Positions 17,378 to 26,632 of a stretch of 64,000 nt of DNA are shown one piece after another. The number at the start of each line of letters is the position of its first letter. Positions within the stretch are counted from its first letter, which is position 1. The translations under genes were made by a program, and so were the position numbers. Source of the stretch: Candidatus Heteroruminococcus faecigallinarum (GTDB lineage: Bacteria; Bacillota; Clostridia; Oscillospirales; Ruminococcaceae); the NCBI GenBank assembly GCA_904387055.1, contig CAJFKV010000001.1, positions 62,001 to 126,000 of the forward strand, written 5' to 3'. Below the pieces are notes generated by a model. The model saw only the letters and a program-made list of their open reading frames with translations. It was not told the origin of the DNA and did not search any database.

Positions 17378-20300
17378 TTGTGGGAGAGCTGTTTGGACCG
17401 ATCATCGGGGACGGGTGCTCGCCGCTCAGCCAGGCGGCGGTGGTGTCCATCGATCTCAGCGACGACAAAAGCCGGATGGACATCCGGCTTTTTCCCAGTG
17501 CCCTGATTCCCAAGGAACCGCTGTGGAAAGCGGCCGCCGCCCTGGAGGAGAAGCTGCACCTGGAGAAGGTGAACTTCTTCCTGAAATACGACAAGGCCCT
17601 TTTTACAGCGGAGTATCTGCCCCAGCTGGTGTATGAGGTGCGGCGAAGCGGGGCGCTGGTCAACGGCTTCTTTGAGGGGGCGACCGCCTGCGTGGAAGAG
17701 AAGCGGCTGGTCATCACCCTCTCCCACGGAGGAGAGGCCATGCTGGAAAAAAGCGGCTGCCGGCAAAAGATGAGCCAGGTCATCGCCGCCGAGTTTGGCC
17801 TGACCATGGAGGTGGAATTTGCCGGGGTACTGCGGGTGGAGAAGCCCCAGCGGCGGGAGGAGGAGTTTCTTCCGCCGCCGGCGGGGGAGGTGTCCATTCC
17901 CGGCCTTCGGGCGACCCAGCCGATCCGGATTGCCGCCAGCGGTTCTTCTCCTGCTCCCAAGCCGGCAGCAAAGGCTTCCAAGGCGGCCTTCGACACCGAG
18001 GGGCTTCCCTTCAAGCCGGGGACGGTGCGGGTGCTCACCGGCCACGCGATCCGCACCAAGCCCATCCCCCTGCGGGAGGTGAGCCAGGAGAGCGGTACCG
18101 TCGTGGTATGGGGAGATATTTTTGACGTTCAGAAAAAAGAGACCCGGGATGGCAGCAAGGTGATCCTGTCCATCTATTTTACCGACTACACCAACTCCAA
18201 CGTGCTGAAGATCATTGAGGAGAAAAAGGCTGCCCAGATCTACGACAAATTGTCCCCCAAAACCACCATCATCGTCCGGGGCGAGGTAAGCTACGATCGA
18301 TACGACCGGGAGATCAACATCCGTCCCAAGGACATCTCCACCGTGGAGAAGGAGCTCCGCCAGGACCTGGCCCCTCGCAAACGGATCGAGCTGCACGCCC
18401 ACACCACCATGTCCGCCATGGACGGCCTGGCCGATACCGAAGCATTGGTGGCCCAGGCGGCCCGTTGGAGCCATCAGGCCATCGCCATCACCGATCATGG
18501 GGTGGTGCAGGCCTACCCCTTTGCCACCGCTGCCGCCGCCAAAGCCCGGAAGGAGAACCCCAATTTCCGCGTCCTGTTCGGCTGCGAAGGATACCTGGTC
18601 AACGATCTGGTGAAGATGGTGGATGGAAGCTGTCCCCAGAGCATGAAGGACACCCTTATCGCCTTTGACCTGGAGACCACCGGCCTTTCCCCGGCCACCG
18701 AGCGGATCACCGAAATCGGCGCGGTCAAGATGGTGGGGGAGCAGATCGTAGACCGCTTCAATACCTTTGTCAATCCGGAAAAAGCCATCCCCAGCGAGAT
18801 CATCCGCCTGACCGGCATTACCGACGAGATGGTTGCCAATGCTCCCCATGAGGAGGAGGCCCTGAAGGCGTTTCTCGCCTTCTGCGGCGACAGCCAGTGT
18901 TTGATTGCCCATAACGCCGGCTTTGATATGTCCTTCCTCCGGGCGGCGGCAGGACGCCACAGCATCTCGCTTCCCTTTGCCAGTATCGACACCGTTCCCA
19001 TGAGCCGCAATCTGCTGCCGTCCCTGCGCAACCATAAGCTGGACACGGTGGCAAATGCCCTGGAGCTGGGCAAATTCAACCACCACCGGGCCTGCGACGA
19101 TGCGGAGATCCTGGCTCACATCTTCCTGCGGCTGGTGGAACTGGCCAGGGAGAAGGGGCCTGTGGAGCAGGTGGAGGACCTGAACAAGGTGCTCTCCGGG
19201 GTCGATCCCAAAAAGGGAGAGATGTACCACATCGTCCTCCTGGCCCAAAACAACACGGGGCTGAAAAACCTCTACCGGCTGATCTCCTACTCCAATTTAG
19301 ACTACTTCCATAAAAAGCCCCGCATGCCCAAGAGCGTGATTCTGGAACATCGGGAAGGGCTGCTGATCGGCTCCGCCTGTGAGGCGGGGGAGCTGTTCCG
19401 GGCTGTTACTGCCGGCAAGCCCTGGGGCGAATTGTGTGAGATTGCAAAGTTCTACGACTATTTGGAAGTACAGCCCATTGGCAACAACCTGTTTATGCTG
19501 CGGGAAGGAAAGGTAAAGGACGAGGAGGCCCTGCGGGATTACAACCGGACCATCGTCCGGCTGGGGGAGGAAACCGGCCGGCCGGTGGTGGCCACGGGGG
19601 ACGTCCATTTTCTCAATCCCGAGGACGAGGTGTACCGGCGGGTCCTCATGGCCTCCATGGGCTTCTCCGATGCGGACAACCAGGCGCCCCTCTACTTCAA
19701 GACCACCGAGGAGATGCTGGAGGAGTTTTCCTACCTGGGGACGGAGAAAGCGGAGGAGATCGTCATCGACAATCCGGCCGCCATCGCCGACCAGGTGGAA
19801 ATTCTTCAGCCGGTTCCGTCCGGCACCTTCCCGCCCTCCATCCCCGGTTCGGATGAGGAACTGCAGCGGATCGTCTGGGAACGGGCAAAGCGGGACTACG
19901 GCGACCCGGTGCCGGATCTGGTGAAGAACCGCCTGGAACGGGAGCTTACCTCCATCATCAAGCATGGGTTCGCCGTTCTGTACATCATCGCCCAAAAGCT
20001 GGTTGCCAAGTCGGAGAGCGACGGATACCTGGTGGGCTCCCGTGGATCGGTGGGCTCCTCCTTTGTGGCCCATATGGCGGGAATCTCGGAGGTAAACCCT
20101 CTGCCGCCCCATTACGTCTGCCCCAACTGTAAGCACAGCGAATTCATCACCGACGGCTCGGTCGGTTCCGGCTTTGACCTGCCGGACAAGGCCTGCCCCG
20201 TCTGTGGGACGACCTACCTGCGGGACGGCCATGAAATCCCCTTTGAGACCTTCCTGGGGTTCGACGGGGACAAATCTCCGGATATTGACCTGAACTTTTC

Positions 20301-21708
20301 CGGCGAATACCAGGCCCAGGCCCACGGCTATACCGAGGAGCTCTTCGGTTCCGACCACGTGTTCAAGGCCGGTACCATCGCCACCGTGGCCGATAAGACC
20401 GCCTACGGCTATGTGAAGAAATACCTGGAGGAACGGGGGCGGGTGGTCCACCGGGCGGAGGAAACCCGCCTGGCCATCGGCTGTACCGGTATCAAGCGGA
20501 CCACCGGCCAGCATCCCGGCGGCATGGTGGTCGTTCCCTCCGAGTATGAGGTCTACGATTTTACCCCTGTCCAGCGCCCGGCGGACGATGCTACGTCGTC
20601 CATCGTGACCACCCACTTTGATTTCCACTACCTCCACGATACCATCCTGAAGCTGGATAACCTGGGACACGATGTTCCCACCCAATACAAGTACCTGGAG
20701 GATATGACGGGGATCAAGGTCAATTCGGTCCCCATGGGGGACCCCAAGATCATCAGCCTCTTTACCTCCCCGGAGGCGATGGGAGTGACCAAGGAGGACA
20801 TCGGCTGTGAAACGGGAAGCCTGGCCCTGCCGGAGATGGGGACCAACTTTGTCCGGGGGATGCTGCTGGAGGCAAAGCCCACCAAGTTTGCCGATCTGCT
20901 TCAAATTTCCGGTCTGTCCCACGGCACCGACGTATGGCTGGGAAACGCCCAGGAGCTGATCAAAAGCGGAACCTGCTCCATTTCCGAGGTGATTGGTACC
21001 CGTGACAGCATCATGACCTATTTGATGCACAAGGGAATGCCCAATAAGAAGGCTTTTGACATTATGGAGTTTACCCGAAAGGGAAAGGCGCCGCAAAAGC
21101 TGACCCCGGAGCTACAGCAGGAGATGCGGGATCACGACGTCCCCCAGTGGTACATCGACAGTTGTCTCAAGATCAAGTACATGTTCCCCAAAGCCCACGC
21201 CGCTGCCTACGTCATTGCCGCCATCCGGTTGGGGTGGTTCAAGCTGTATCGCCCGCTGGAGTTTTATTGCGTGTATTTCACCGTGCGGGGGGAGGATTTT
21301 GACGCGGAAAGCGCGCTGGGAGGGAAATCCGCGGTACGCACCAAGATGGAGGCGCTGCAGTCCCTGGGGATGCAGCGGACCAAAAAGGAGGACGACCAGC
21401 TATACAGCCTGCAGATCGTCTACGAAATCCTGGGGCGAGGATTCTCCTTCCTGCCGGTGGACCTGTACCGGTCCCACGCCACCCGGTTCCAGGTGGAGGA
21501 CGGAAAGATCCGGATGCCGTTCTCCGCCCTCAAGGGGCTGGGGGAAGCGGCTGCTTACAGCCTCCAGGAGGCCGCCGCCAAGGGACCGTTTATCTCCGGC
21601 GACGACATCATCGCCAGGGCCGGGGTGAGCAAAGGGGTGATTGAAACCCTGAAGAATGCCGGCGCCCTGGGGGACCTGCCGGAAAGCAGCCAGATGAGTT
21701 TTTTCTAA
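17374..21708 (+). CDS. polC: DNA polymerase III alpha subunit, Gram-positive PolC type
   Basis: Main replicative polymerase of Firmicutes. About 1,444 residues. In order: an OB fold (VVVWGDIFDVQKKETRDG); a PHP domain (IELHAHTTMSAMDG) split by a DEDDh proofreading exonuclease (FDLETTGLSPATERITEIG to HHRACDDAEI); the polymerase core with catalytic acidic region KSPDIDLNFSGEYQ; a Zn-binding CPNC/CPVC pair; and a C-terminal helix-hairpin-helix region. The frame is open from 17347, but the ATG at 17374, in an ATGA overlap with the ispG stop and spaced from AGAAGGGG, is the better start. Confidence 0.95.
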   Translation: MIVGELFGPIIGDGCSPLSQAAVVSIDLSDDKSRMDIRLFPSALIPKEPLWKAAAALEEKLHLEKVNFFLKYDKALFTAEYLPQLVYEVRRSGALVNGFFEGATACVEEKRLVITLSHGGEAMLEKSGCRQKMSQVIAAEFGLTMEVEFAGVLRVEKPQRREEEFLPPPAGEVSIPGLRATQPIRIAASGSSPAPKPAAKASKAAFDTEGLPFKPGTVRVLTGHAIRTKPIPLREVSQESGTVVVWGDIFDVQKKETRDGSKVILSIYFTDYTNSNVLKIIEEKKAAQIYDKLSPKTTIIVRGEVSYDRYDREINIRPKDISTVEKELRQDLAPRKRIELHAHTTMSAMDGLADTEALVAQAARWSHQAIAITDHGVVQAYPFATAAAAKARKENPNFRVLFGCEGYLVNDLVKMVDGSCPQSMKDTLIAFDLETTGLSPATERITEIGAVKMVGEQIVDRFNTFVNPEKAIPSEIIRLTGITDEMVANAPHEEEALKAFLAFCGDSQCLIAHNAGFDMSFLRAAAGRHSISLPFASIDTVPMSRNLLPSLRNHKLDTVANALELGKFNHHRACDDAEILAHIFLRLVELAREKGPVEQVEDLNKVLSGVDPKKGEMYHIVLLAQNNTGLKNLYRLISYSNLDYFHKKPRMPKSVILEHREGLLIGSACEAGELFRAVTAGKPWGELCEIAKFYDYLEVQPIGNNLFMLREGKVKDEEALRDYNRTIVRLGEETGRPVVATGDVHFLNPEDEVYRRVLMASMGFSDADNQAPLYFKTTEEMLEEFSYLGTEKAEEIVIDNPAAIADQVEILQPVPSGTFPPSIPGSDEELQRIVWERAKRDYGDPVPDLVKNRLERELTSIIKHGFAVLYIIAQKLVAKSESDGYLVGSRGSVGSSFVAHMAGISEVNPLPPHYVCPNCKHSEFITDGSVGSGFDLPDKACPVCGTTYLRDGHEIPFETFLGFDGDKSPDIDLNFSGEYQAQAHGYTEELFGSDHVFKAGTIATVADKTAYGYVKKYLEERGRVVHRAEETRLAIGCTGIKRTTGQHPGGMVVVPSEYEVYDFTPVQRPADDATSSIVTTHFDFHYLHDTILKLDNLGHDVPTQYKYLEDMTGIKVNSVPMGDPKIISLFTSPEAMGVTKEDIGCETGSLALPEMGTNFVRGMLLEAKPTKFADLLQISGLSHGTDVWLGNAQELIKSGTCSISEVIGTRDSIMTYLMHKGMPNKKAFDIMEFTRKGKAPQKLTPELQQEMRDHDVPQWYIDSCLKIKYMFPKAHAAAYVIAAIRLGWFKLYRPLEFYCVYFTVRGEDFDAESALGGKSAVRTKMEALQSLGMQRTKKEDDQLYSLQIVYEILGRGFSFLPVDLYRSHATRFQVEDGKIRMPFSALKGLGEAAAYSLQEAAAKGPFISGDDIIARAGVSKGVIETLKNAGALGDLPESSQMSFF

Positions 21709-21735
21709 CCGAGGAGAAAAATAGGAGGAAAGACC

Positions 21736-22197
21736 ATGAAGTTTCAAAATCCACTGCTGGCAGTAACCGACCTGGAGCGTTCGGTGGCCTTTTACCAGCA
21801 GGTGCTGGGCCTTCGAAAGATTGCGGACTTCGGCGCCAACGTCACCCTGACCGGCGGTCTATGCCTCCAGACCCTGGACACCTGGAAGGAGTTCCTCCAT
21901 ACCGACCAGGTGACGTTTGGCTCCCATGCCGGCGAGCTGTACTTTGAGGAGGAAGATTTTACGGGGTTTGTCCAGCGCTTGGGGACGATGGAGATCCGCT
22001 ATGTCCATCCGGTCCAGGAGCATGCCTGGGGCCAGCGGGTGGTCCGGTTCTACGACCCCGACGGGCATATCATCGAAGTGGGGGAGCCGTTAAGGGCGGT
22101 CTGCAAACGCTTTTCCCACCAGGGCATGACGCCGGAGGAGATCGCCGCACGGATGGATGTTCCGGCTGCCCTTGTTCACCGGTGCCTGCGCGGATAG
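21736..22197 (+). CDS. VOC-family (glyoxalase/bleomycin-resistance fold) protein
   Basis: 153 residues. The N-terminal beta-alpha-beta VOC unit has LLAVTDLERSVAFYQQVLG and the C-terminal unit ends with VRFYDPDGHIIEVGEPL, containing the usual metal-binding Glu. Residues after about 120 (SHQGMTPEEIAARMDVP) form an extra helical tail resembling a small helix-turn-helix, not part of the core fold. ATG after AGGAGGAAAG, 27 bases after polC. Substrate unknown. Confidence 0.75.
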   Translation: MKFQNPLLAVTDLERSVAFYQQVLGLRKIADFGANVTLTGGLCLQTLDTWKEFLHTDQVTFGSHAGELYFEEEDFTGFVQRLGTMEIRYVHPVQEHAWGQRVVRFYDPDGHIIEVGEPLRAVCKRFSHQGMTPEEIAARMDVPAALVHRCLRG

Positions 22198-22205
22198 AAA
22201 AGAAC

Positions 22206-22252
22206 AACCGGGACAGCAGCGTTCTCTTTTCGCTGTTGTCCCGGTTCGTTTT
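22206..22252. terminator. Bidirectional terminator between VOC gene and Fe-S protein gene
   Basis: AACCGGGACAGCAGCG (22206-22221) pairs with CGCTGTTGTCCCGGTT (22231-22246), one mismatch-free G-U aside, followed by CGTTTTA on the plus side; the minus side has TTCTTTTC. It ends the convergent plus and minus units. Confidence 0.85.
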
Positions 22253-22952
22253 AGTGGCGTTCGATATACGCGTCGATGGCGTCGTGGTACCGGACCAGAT
22301 CCAGATCCTGGGGATCGGTTGCTTCCCCCAGGAGCAGATCCACCATGTAGTGGGGCGTCTTGCCTCCAATGGCCATGGATTTGACGCAGGAGACACAGTA
22401 GACGGCTACGTCCTGACAGGGCATCTGGGCCGCCCGCTTCTTTTGGAAGCGATGGACCTCTTCCAGGGGGATACGGCCGTAAAAGTTGTCCCCGCAGCAG
22501 ATGGAGGAGGTCCCGCTATAGGGGGATTCCACAATGGAGATGCCCATCTTTCCCAGCAGGCTGCGCACCGCGGCGTGGACCTGGGGCTTGGGGCGGTAGG
22601 AACAGGAATCGTGGACCGACAGGGTCATCCCTTCGTAATGGGGAAGGGGAAGACCAGGAAGCTGATCCAATACCTCCCACAGGGAGATGGTCTGGATCCC
22701 GGGATAGAGGGAACGGAACCGCCGGTCACACCCGGCGCAGTTGTTGATGATGGTGGCGCCCTTGGGAAGCTGGGGATCGTGATGGCAGCAGATGCTGTGG
22801 AGCTTTACCGGCCCAAACCACTGGCGAAGAAGGGTCAACACCTTTTCGGGGGCATCGGGCTTGTACAGACTGAGGGCACAGCCTGGGTTAAACCAACAGT
22901 TCTCCAGGTCAATTTCCTCTAAGGAGATGCTCGGCAAACGAAGACCGGACAC
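22251..22952 (-). CDS. (Fe-S)-binding protein with two CCG cysteine domains (HdrB-like)
   Basis: 233 residues. Two cysteine-rich units of the heterodisulfide-reductase-B/CCG type: NPGCALSLY with CCHH and NNCAGCDRRF in the first half; HDSCSYR, CCGDNFYG and VYCVSCVKSM in the second. These ligate a non-cubane Fe-S site in the family; the electron partner is unknown. GTG start (22952) six to ten bases from AAAGGAG; the longer open frame overlaps the neighbouring pseudouridine synthase. Same strand and 23 bases downstream of that gene. Confidence 0.8.
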   Translation of the reverse strand: MSGLRLPSISLEEIDLENCWFNPGCALSLYKPDAPEKVLTLLRQWFGPVKLHSICCHHDPQLPKGATIINNCAGCDRRFRSLYPGIQTISLWEVLDQLPGLPLPHYEGMTLSVHDSCSYRPKPQVHAAVRSLLGKMGISIVESPYSGTSSICCGDNFYGRIPLEEVHRFQKKRAAQMPCQDVAVYCVSCVKSMAIGGKTPHYMVDLLLGEATDPQDLDLVRYHDAIDAYIERH

Positions 22953-22975
22953 GAGATACCACTCCTTTCGGTATG

Positions 22976-23941
22976 TTATTGAATCAGGCCCTGGCGGAAG
23001 GCGTCGGCAAAATCCACGGCTTCCACCTGGAAGGTTCGACCGTTCAGGTAGTCCAGATGTTCTCCGCTGGTGGTGAAGCGGAAGGTGAGCTGATAGGAAC
23101 AAAGGGCCTGCCACCGCCAGCCGGTTCCCTTGTTGTCCCGATTTCTGCCGTACTTGGTGTCCCCCAAAAGGGGATGGCCGATAGAGGCCAGGTGGGCGCG
23201 GATCTGGTGGGTACGGCCGGTGAGGAGCTCCACCTCCAGGAGAGAAAAGCGTCCCCGGCTCTCCAGGACCCGATAGCGGGTGAGGATGGTCCGCGCTCCC
23301 TCCTGAGGGGCTGAGAGGATCGTCACCTGATTGGTCGCAGCATCCTTGCGGAGCCATCCTTTGAGGGTTGCATGGGGCGGCTGGGGCGTCCCAAAAACGA
23401 TGCACAGGTACCGTTTGTCCAGCTGCCGCTCCTTGATCTTCTCGTTGAGGACACGGAGGGTGGGGGCGTTCTTTGCCGCGATGACAATGCCGCTGGTGTT
23501 CCGGTCAATCCGGTTGCAAAGAGCGGGGACAAAGGAATTTTCCTCCAGAGGCCGGTATTCCCCTTTTTGGTACAGGTATTTGAGGATGCGGTTGATGAGG
23601 GTATCGGTTTTCTCCCGGTCATCCTCGTGGACCAGCAGGCCGGCCTCCTTGTTCACCAGCAGGAGATTCTCGTCCTCGTACACCAGATCCAGGTGGTCCT
23701 TGGCAAGAAGGAAGGGGAGGGGACCGGTATCGCTCTCAAAGAATTCGTCATTTATGTACAGGGTCATGCGGTCCCCCTCCGCAAGGCGGGTGGAAATGGC
23801 GCACCGCTTCCCATTTACCTTGATCCGCTTGAGGCGGATGGACTTATAAAGGAGAGAGGAGGGAAGACGAGGCATCGCTTTGGTAAGAAATTTGTCCACG
23901 CGCTGGCCGGCGTCGTTGGGGCCGATGAGAAATTCTTTCAT
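22976..23941 (-). CDS. RluA-family 23S rRNA pseudouridine synthase
   Basis: 321 residues. An N-terminal S4-like RNA-binding segment (QRVDKFLTKAMPRLPSSLL) precedes the catalytic domain; the active-site Asp lies in LCNRIDRNTSGIVIAAK, and LLTGRTHQIRAHLASIGHPL is the second signature. It could be RluC or RluD type; specificity cannot be set from sequence alone. The ATG at 23941 follows GAAGGAGA; the extra upstream codons lie in the 5' leader. Confidence 0.9.
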   Translation of the reverse strand: MKEFLIGPNDAGQRVDKFLTKAMPRLPSSLLYKSIRLKRIKVNGKRCAISTRLAEGDRMTLYINDEFFESDTGPLPFLLAKDHLDLVYEDENLLLVNKEAGLLVHEDDREKTDTLINRILKYLYQKGEYRPLEENSFVPALCNRIDRNTSGIVIAAKNAPTLRVLNEKIKERQLDKRYLCIVFGTPQPPHATLKGWLRKDAATNQVTILSAPQEGARTILTRYRVLESRGRFSLLEVELLTGRTHQIRAHLASIGHPLLGDTKYGRNRDNKGTGWRWQALCSYQLTFRFTTSGEHLDYLNGRTFQVEAVDFADAFRQGLIQ

Positions 23942-24009
23942 GATCGTCTCCTTCCCAAAAATGACCGAGCCGTTCTCTTTCACAAGTAAGAGGACGGATA
24001 ACAACCCAT

Positions 24010-24038
24010 ATTATACCACAGCCCCCTCGCTTCTCCAA
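24010..24038 (-). promoter_or_regulatory. Promoter for the pseudouridine synthase gene
   Basis: Read on the minus strand: TTGGAG (24038-24033), 17-base spacer ending in TGG, TATAAT (24015-24010). A perfect extended -10 element compensates for the weak -35. Confidence 0.65.
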
Positions 24039-24088
24039 GGGAGAAAGGGGATCTTCGGGCAAAAAGGAAAATTTATGGGGAAGAACGC

Positions 24089-24117
24089 TTTTCAAACCGG
24101 CCAAAATACGGTATACT
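24089..24117 (+). promoter_or_regulatory. Promoter for pyrE
   Basis: TTTTCA (24089-24094), 17-base spacer, TATACT (24112-24117), about 39 bases before the pyrE ATG. No PyrR attenuator or other leader structure fits in this short 5' region. Confidence 0.6.
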
Positions 24118-24155
24118 GAACGGTGTATGAATACATTTTTAGGAGGAGAAAGACT

Positions 24156-24737
24156 ATGTTGACCAATGAGCGCGTTATGGAAATCCTGACCGAAGCGGGC
24201 GTCCTGCTGGAGGGGCATTTCCTGCTGACCTCCGGCAAGCATTCCAACCGGTACCTGCAGTGTGCCAAGATCTTTCGCAATACCAAGTACAGCGAAGAGC
24301 TCTGCGCCGACCTGGCCGAGCGGTTTGCCGACGATGGGGTGGAGGTCGTGATTGGGCCTGCCATGGGCGCCGTCCAGATGGCCTACGAGGTGAGCCGTCA
24401 TCTTCACTGCGAGAATTTCTTTGCCGAGCGGGAGAACGGGGAGATGACCCTGCGCCGTGGCTTTGCGGTTACCCCTGGAATGAAGTGCCTGATTGTGGAG
24501 GACGTGGTGACCACCGGCGGCTCGGTGAAGGAAGTAATCAAGCTGGTTCAGGAGGCCGGCGGCATTGTGGTGGGCGTTGGCTCGATTGTGGACCGGAGCA
24601 ACGGCAAAGCCGATTTCGGGGTGCCCTTCAAGCCGGTTATCCAGGTGAATGTGGAGGCTTGGGAACCGGAGAACTGCCCCCTGTGCAAGGCCGGCGCCGG
24701 CGCCCCTGTCAAGCCTGGCAGCCGGAAGATCAAGTAA
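24156..24737 (+). CDS. pyrE: Orotate phosphoribosyltransferase
   Basis: Transfers ribose 5-phosphate from PRPP to orotate in pyrimidine synthesis. 193 residues. The PRPP-binding motif is CLIVEDVVTTGGSVKEV; GHFLLTSGKHSNRYLQC and VIGPAMGAVQMAYEVS are further family motifs. The ATG at 24156 is eight bases from AGGAGGAG; the open frame runs upstream to 24123 but without a ribosome-binding site. Not linked to other pyr genes here except pyrH elsewhere in the window. Confidence 0.92.
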   Translation: MLTNERVMEILTEAGVLLEGHFLLTSGKHSNRYLQCAKIFRNTKYSEELCADLAERFADDGVEVVIGPAMGAVQMAYEVSRHLHCENFFAERENGEMTLRRGFAVTPGMKCLIVEDVVTTGGSVKEVIKLVQEAGGIVVGVGSIVDRSNGKADFGVPFKPVIQVNVEAWEPENCPLCKAGAGAPVKPGSRKIK

Positions 24738-24788
24738 CAGTGGAAGAATCCCAGGCTGGCAGTTCCATGTTGTGGAGGCAGGCAGGTG

Positions 24789-25478
24789 ATGGGCGTGGAT
24801 CCTCGTTTTGTCAATCATCGGGAGCGGGTGCGAAAGCGATTCCTGCAGGAGGGGTTGGAGCATTTTGAGCAACACAACCAGTTGGAGCTGCTGCTCTTTT
24901 ATGCCATCCCCCAGCGGGATACCAACGGCATCGCCCACGATCTAATCCAGCGGTTTGGGTCCATTTCCCGCGTGATGGATGCCTCGGTGGAAGAACTGAT
25001 GACGGTGGACGGGATTGGGGAACGGGCGGCCGTCCTTCTGAAGCTGGTTCCAGCGTTGGCACGTTCCTATACGCTGGACCATCTGGGAAAGGTCCGCACC
25101 TTCCAAACCGACGAGGAGCTGAAGGAATACCTCCTGGCCCTGTACACAGGCTGTACGAAGGAACGGGTCTATCTTCTGCTCTTTGATAACCGGGACACCC
25201 TTTTGCGGACTGTTCAGATTGGAGAAGGGGACTTGACCGCCGCCTTGTTTTCCACCCGCGACATTGTTCAGCAGGTTTTGCTTTACAACAAGACTACCAA
25301 GGTTATCCTTTCCCACAATCATCCGGTGGGCCTTGCCCTGCCGTCCCATGCGGACCAAACGGCTACGGATGAAATTCAGCGGGCCTTATCCAGCGTGGAG
25401 GTAACGCTGTACGACCATATCATCGTGTCTGGAAATCGGGAGTGCTATTCCTTGCGGGAGAGGAGGATTTTCCCGTAG
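24789..25478 (+). CDS. radC: RadC-family JAB-domain protein
   Basis: About 229 residues. A helix-hairpin-helix-like N-terminal half (LMTVDGIGERAAVLLK) precedes a JAMM/JAB domain with metal motif ILSHNHPVGLALPSHAD. Despite the name, a role in DNA repair is not established for the family. Start taken as ATG 24789; the GTG directly before it (24786) is equally close to GGAGG. Lies 51 bases after pyrE. Confidence 0.88.
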   Translation: MGVDPRFVNHRERVRKRFLQEGLEHFEQHNQLELLLFYAIPQRDTNGIAHDLIQRFGSISRVMDASVEELMTVDGIGERAAVLLKLVPALARSYTLDHLGKVRTFQTDEELKEYLLALYTGCTKERVYLLLFDNRDTLLRTVQIGEGDLTAALFSTRDIVQQVLLYNKTTKVILSHNHPVGLALPSHADQTATDEIQRALSSVEVTLYDHIIVSGNRECYSLRERRIFP

Positions 25479-25597
25479 CATCCTTGAACATCGACTGTTT
25501 GACGTGTTCATAAACAGACAACCCCTTCCTTATACGTTCGGTGAATGGGGAAACAGCGGGCGGCACGATGAATTTGTCGTGTCGCTCAAAAAAGGGG

Positions 25598-25626
25598 TTG
25601 CAAGAGGGCCTGTTTTCGATTATAAT
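25598..25626 (+). promoter_or_regulatory. Promoter for yajC
   Basis: TTGCAA (25598-25603), 17-base spacer, TATAAT (25621-25626), 28 bases before the yajC ATG. Just upstream, CGGCACGA and TCGTGTCG (25561-25583) can form an 8-bp stem. The remainder of the 25479-25654 gap holds no gene. Confidence 0.75.
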
Positions 25627-25654
25627 TTTCATTGTAACTTTTGGAGGTGTCAAC

Positions 25655-25999
25655 ATGATGAATTTTCAATTGCTGGATGCAGCAGCCACCGGGCAGCAAG
25701 GAAGCATGATGGGTCTCCTGCTCCCCATGATTCTGATGTTCGCGGTTCTGTATTTCTTTATGATCCGCCCGCAGAAGAAGAGAGAGAAGGAAACCCAGAA
25801 GATGCGTTCCTCCCTGGAGGTGGGTGACGAGATCATCACCATCGGCGGCATTGTGGGCATCGTGGCCAGCATGCGGGAAGACACGCTGGTTATCGAGACC
25901 GGCAGCGACCGCAGCAAGATCCGGGTTGCTCGTTGGGCTGTCCAGCAGAACCTGACCGCGAAGGAAGCCGCTGCTCCTGCCGAAAAGGAGAAGAAGTAG
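25655..25999 (+). CDS. yajC: Preprotein translocase subunit YajC
   Basis: Small membrane partner of SecDF. 114 residues. One transmembrane helix (MGLLLPMILMFAVLYFFMI) followed by the family signature IRPQKKREKETQKM and the GDEIITIGGIVGIV sheet; the C-terminus is Ala/Lys/Glu-rich. The ATG at 25655 is eight bases from TTGGAGG; a longer reading frame begins before the promoter and cannot be used. No secDF neighbour in the window. Confidence 0.93.
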   Translation: MMNFQLLDAAATGQQGSMMGLLLPMILMFAVLYFFMIRPQKKREKETQKMRSSLEVGDEIITIGGIVGIVASMREDTLVIETGSDRSKIRVARWAVQQNLTAKEAAAPAEKEKK

Positions 26000-26028
26000 C
26001 AACCGCTTCTTTCCATCATTCGCACATA

Positions 26029-26086
26029 AATACCCCCTGCCGGGAATAAGCTGGAATTGACAGCTTCGGATTGAGCAGGGGGTATT
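26029..26086 (+). promoter_or_regulatory. Stem-loop that buries the ribosome-binding site of the next gene
   Basis: AATACCCCCTGC (26029-26040) is perfectly complementary to GCAGGGGGTATT (26075-26086), giving a 12-bp stem; its loop holds a second hairpin, AAGCTG (26048-26053) with CAGCTT (26061-26066). The 3' arm contains AGGGGG, the only plausible Shine-Dalgarno for the ATG at 26090. There is no T-run after the stem, so it resembles a translational switch more than a terminator. Placement is directly visible; function is inferred. Confidence 0.65.
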
Positions 26087-26089
26087 GTC

Positions 26090-26524
26090 ATGTCCAACAC
26101 CAATAGACAAGCGGCGTCTTTCTCAGCAGGGGAGAAGCGGTCCCAAAATCGCTTTCCTTGGAAATCGCTGGCCATCGCGGTCGGAATCGGGGTGGGGGTG
26201 ATCCTTCTTGTCCTGCTTCTGGCATCCCTTCTGATGACCATTTGGGATATTCCTGTGGAGCTGATCAATCCCATCGCTTCCCTGGCCTTGGTGCTGGGAG
26301 GAGGGCTGGCCGGATACTTAGCCGCCCGGATGGTACACCGAAAAGGATTGTTGACTGGCGGCATCTGCGGATGCGCCCTTTTTGTGCTGGTGCTGGCGGG
26401 GAATCTTCCCAATCTGCCGGAGGAGATGGGCCCGGCCCTCCTGTTGAAGCTGGTGATTCTCTTGGCCAGCTCGATGGCAGGAGGCGTATTGGGGGTCAAC
26501 AAACAGGTGCGCGGACGACGATAA
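26090..26524 (+). CDS. TIGR04086-like integral membrane protein
   Basis: 144 residues, four predicted transmembrane helices (about 26-50, 58-78, 85-108, 116-136) and a charged, proline-poor cytoplasmic N-terminus. Order yajC followed by this small four-helix protein is common in Clostridia, and supports the TIGR04086 label; function unknown. The C-terminus NKQVRGRR is basic. The start codon lies seven bases after the AGGGGG that is locked in the upstream stem. Confidence 0.7.
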   Translation: MSNTNRQAASFSAGEKRSQNRFPWKSLAIAVGIGVGVILLVLLLASLLMTIWDIPVELINPIASLALVLGGGLAGYLAARMVHRKGLLTGGICGCALFVLVLAGNLPNLPEEMGPALLLKLVILLASSMAGGVLGVNKQVRGRR

Positions 26525-26535
26525 CAATCCACAAT

Positions 26536-26580
26536 GGGCAGCAGTGTCAACATCCAAACACTGCTGCCCGTTTGTTTCTT
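26536..26580 (+). terminator. Rho-independent terminator after the TIGR04086-like gene
   Basis: GGGCAGCAGTGT (26536-26547) pairs perfectly with ACACTGCTGCCC (26558-26569), then GTTTGTTTCTT. It closes the yajC unit. Confidence 0.88.
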
Positions 26581-26632
26581 TGCATGAAGGATCGTCTTCC
26601 CGCATAGGATTGTCCCAGGAGGTGTGGTTCTT

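Noticed and set aside
16876..19248. 790-codon minus-strand open frame opposite ispG and polC
   Set aside because: Antisense to two conserved genes; composition of a mirror frame, no recognisable domain.
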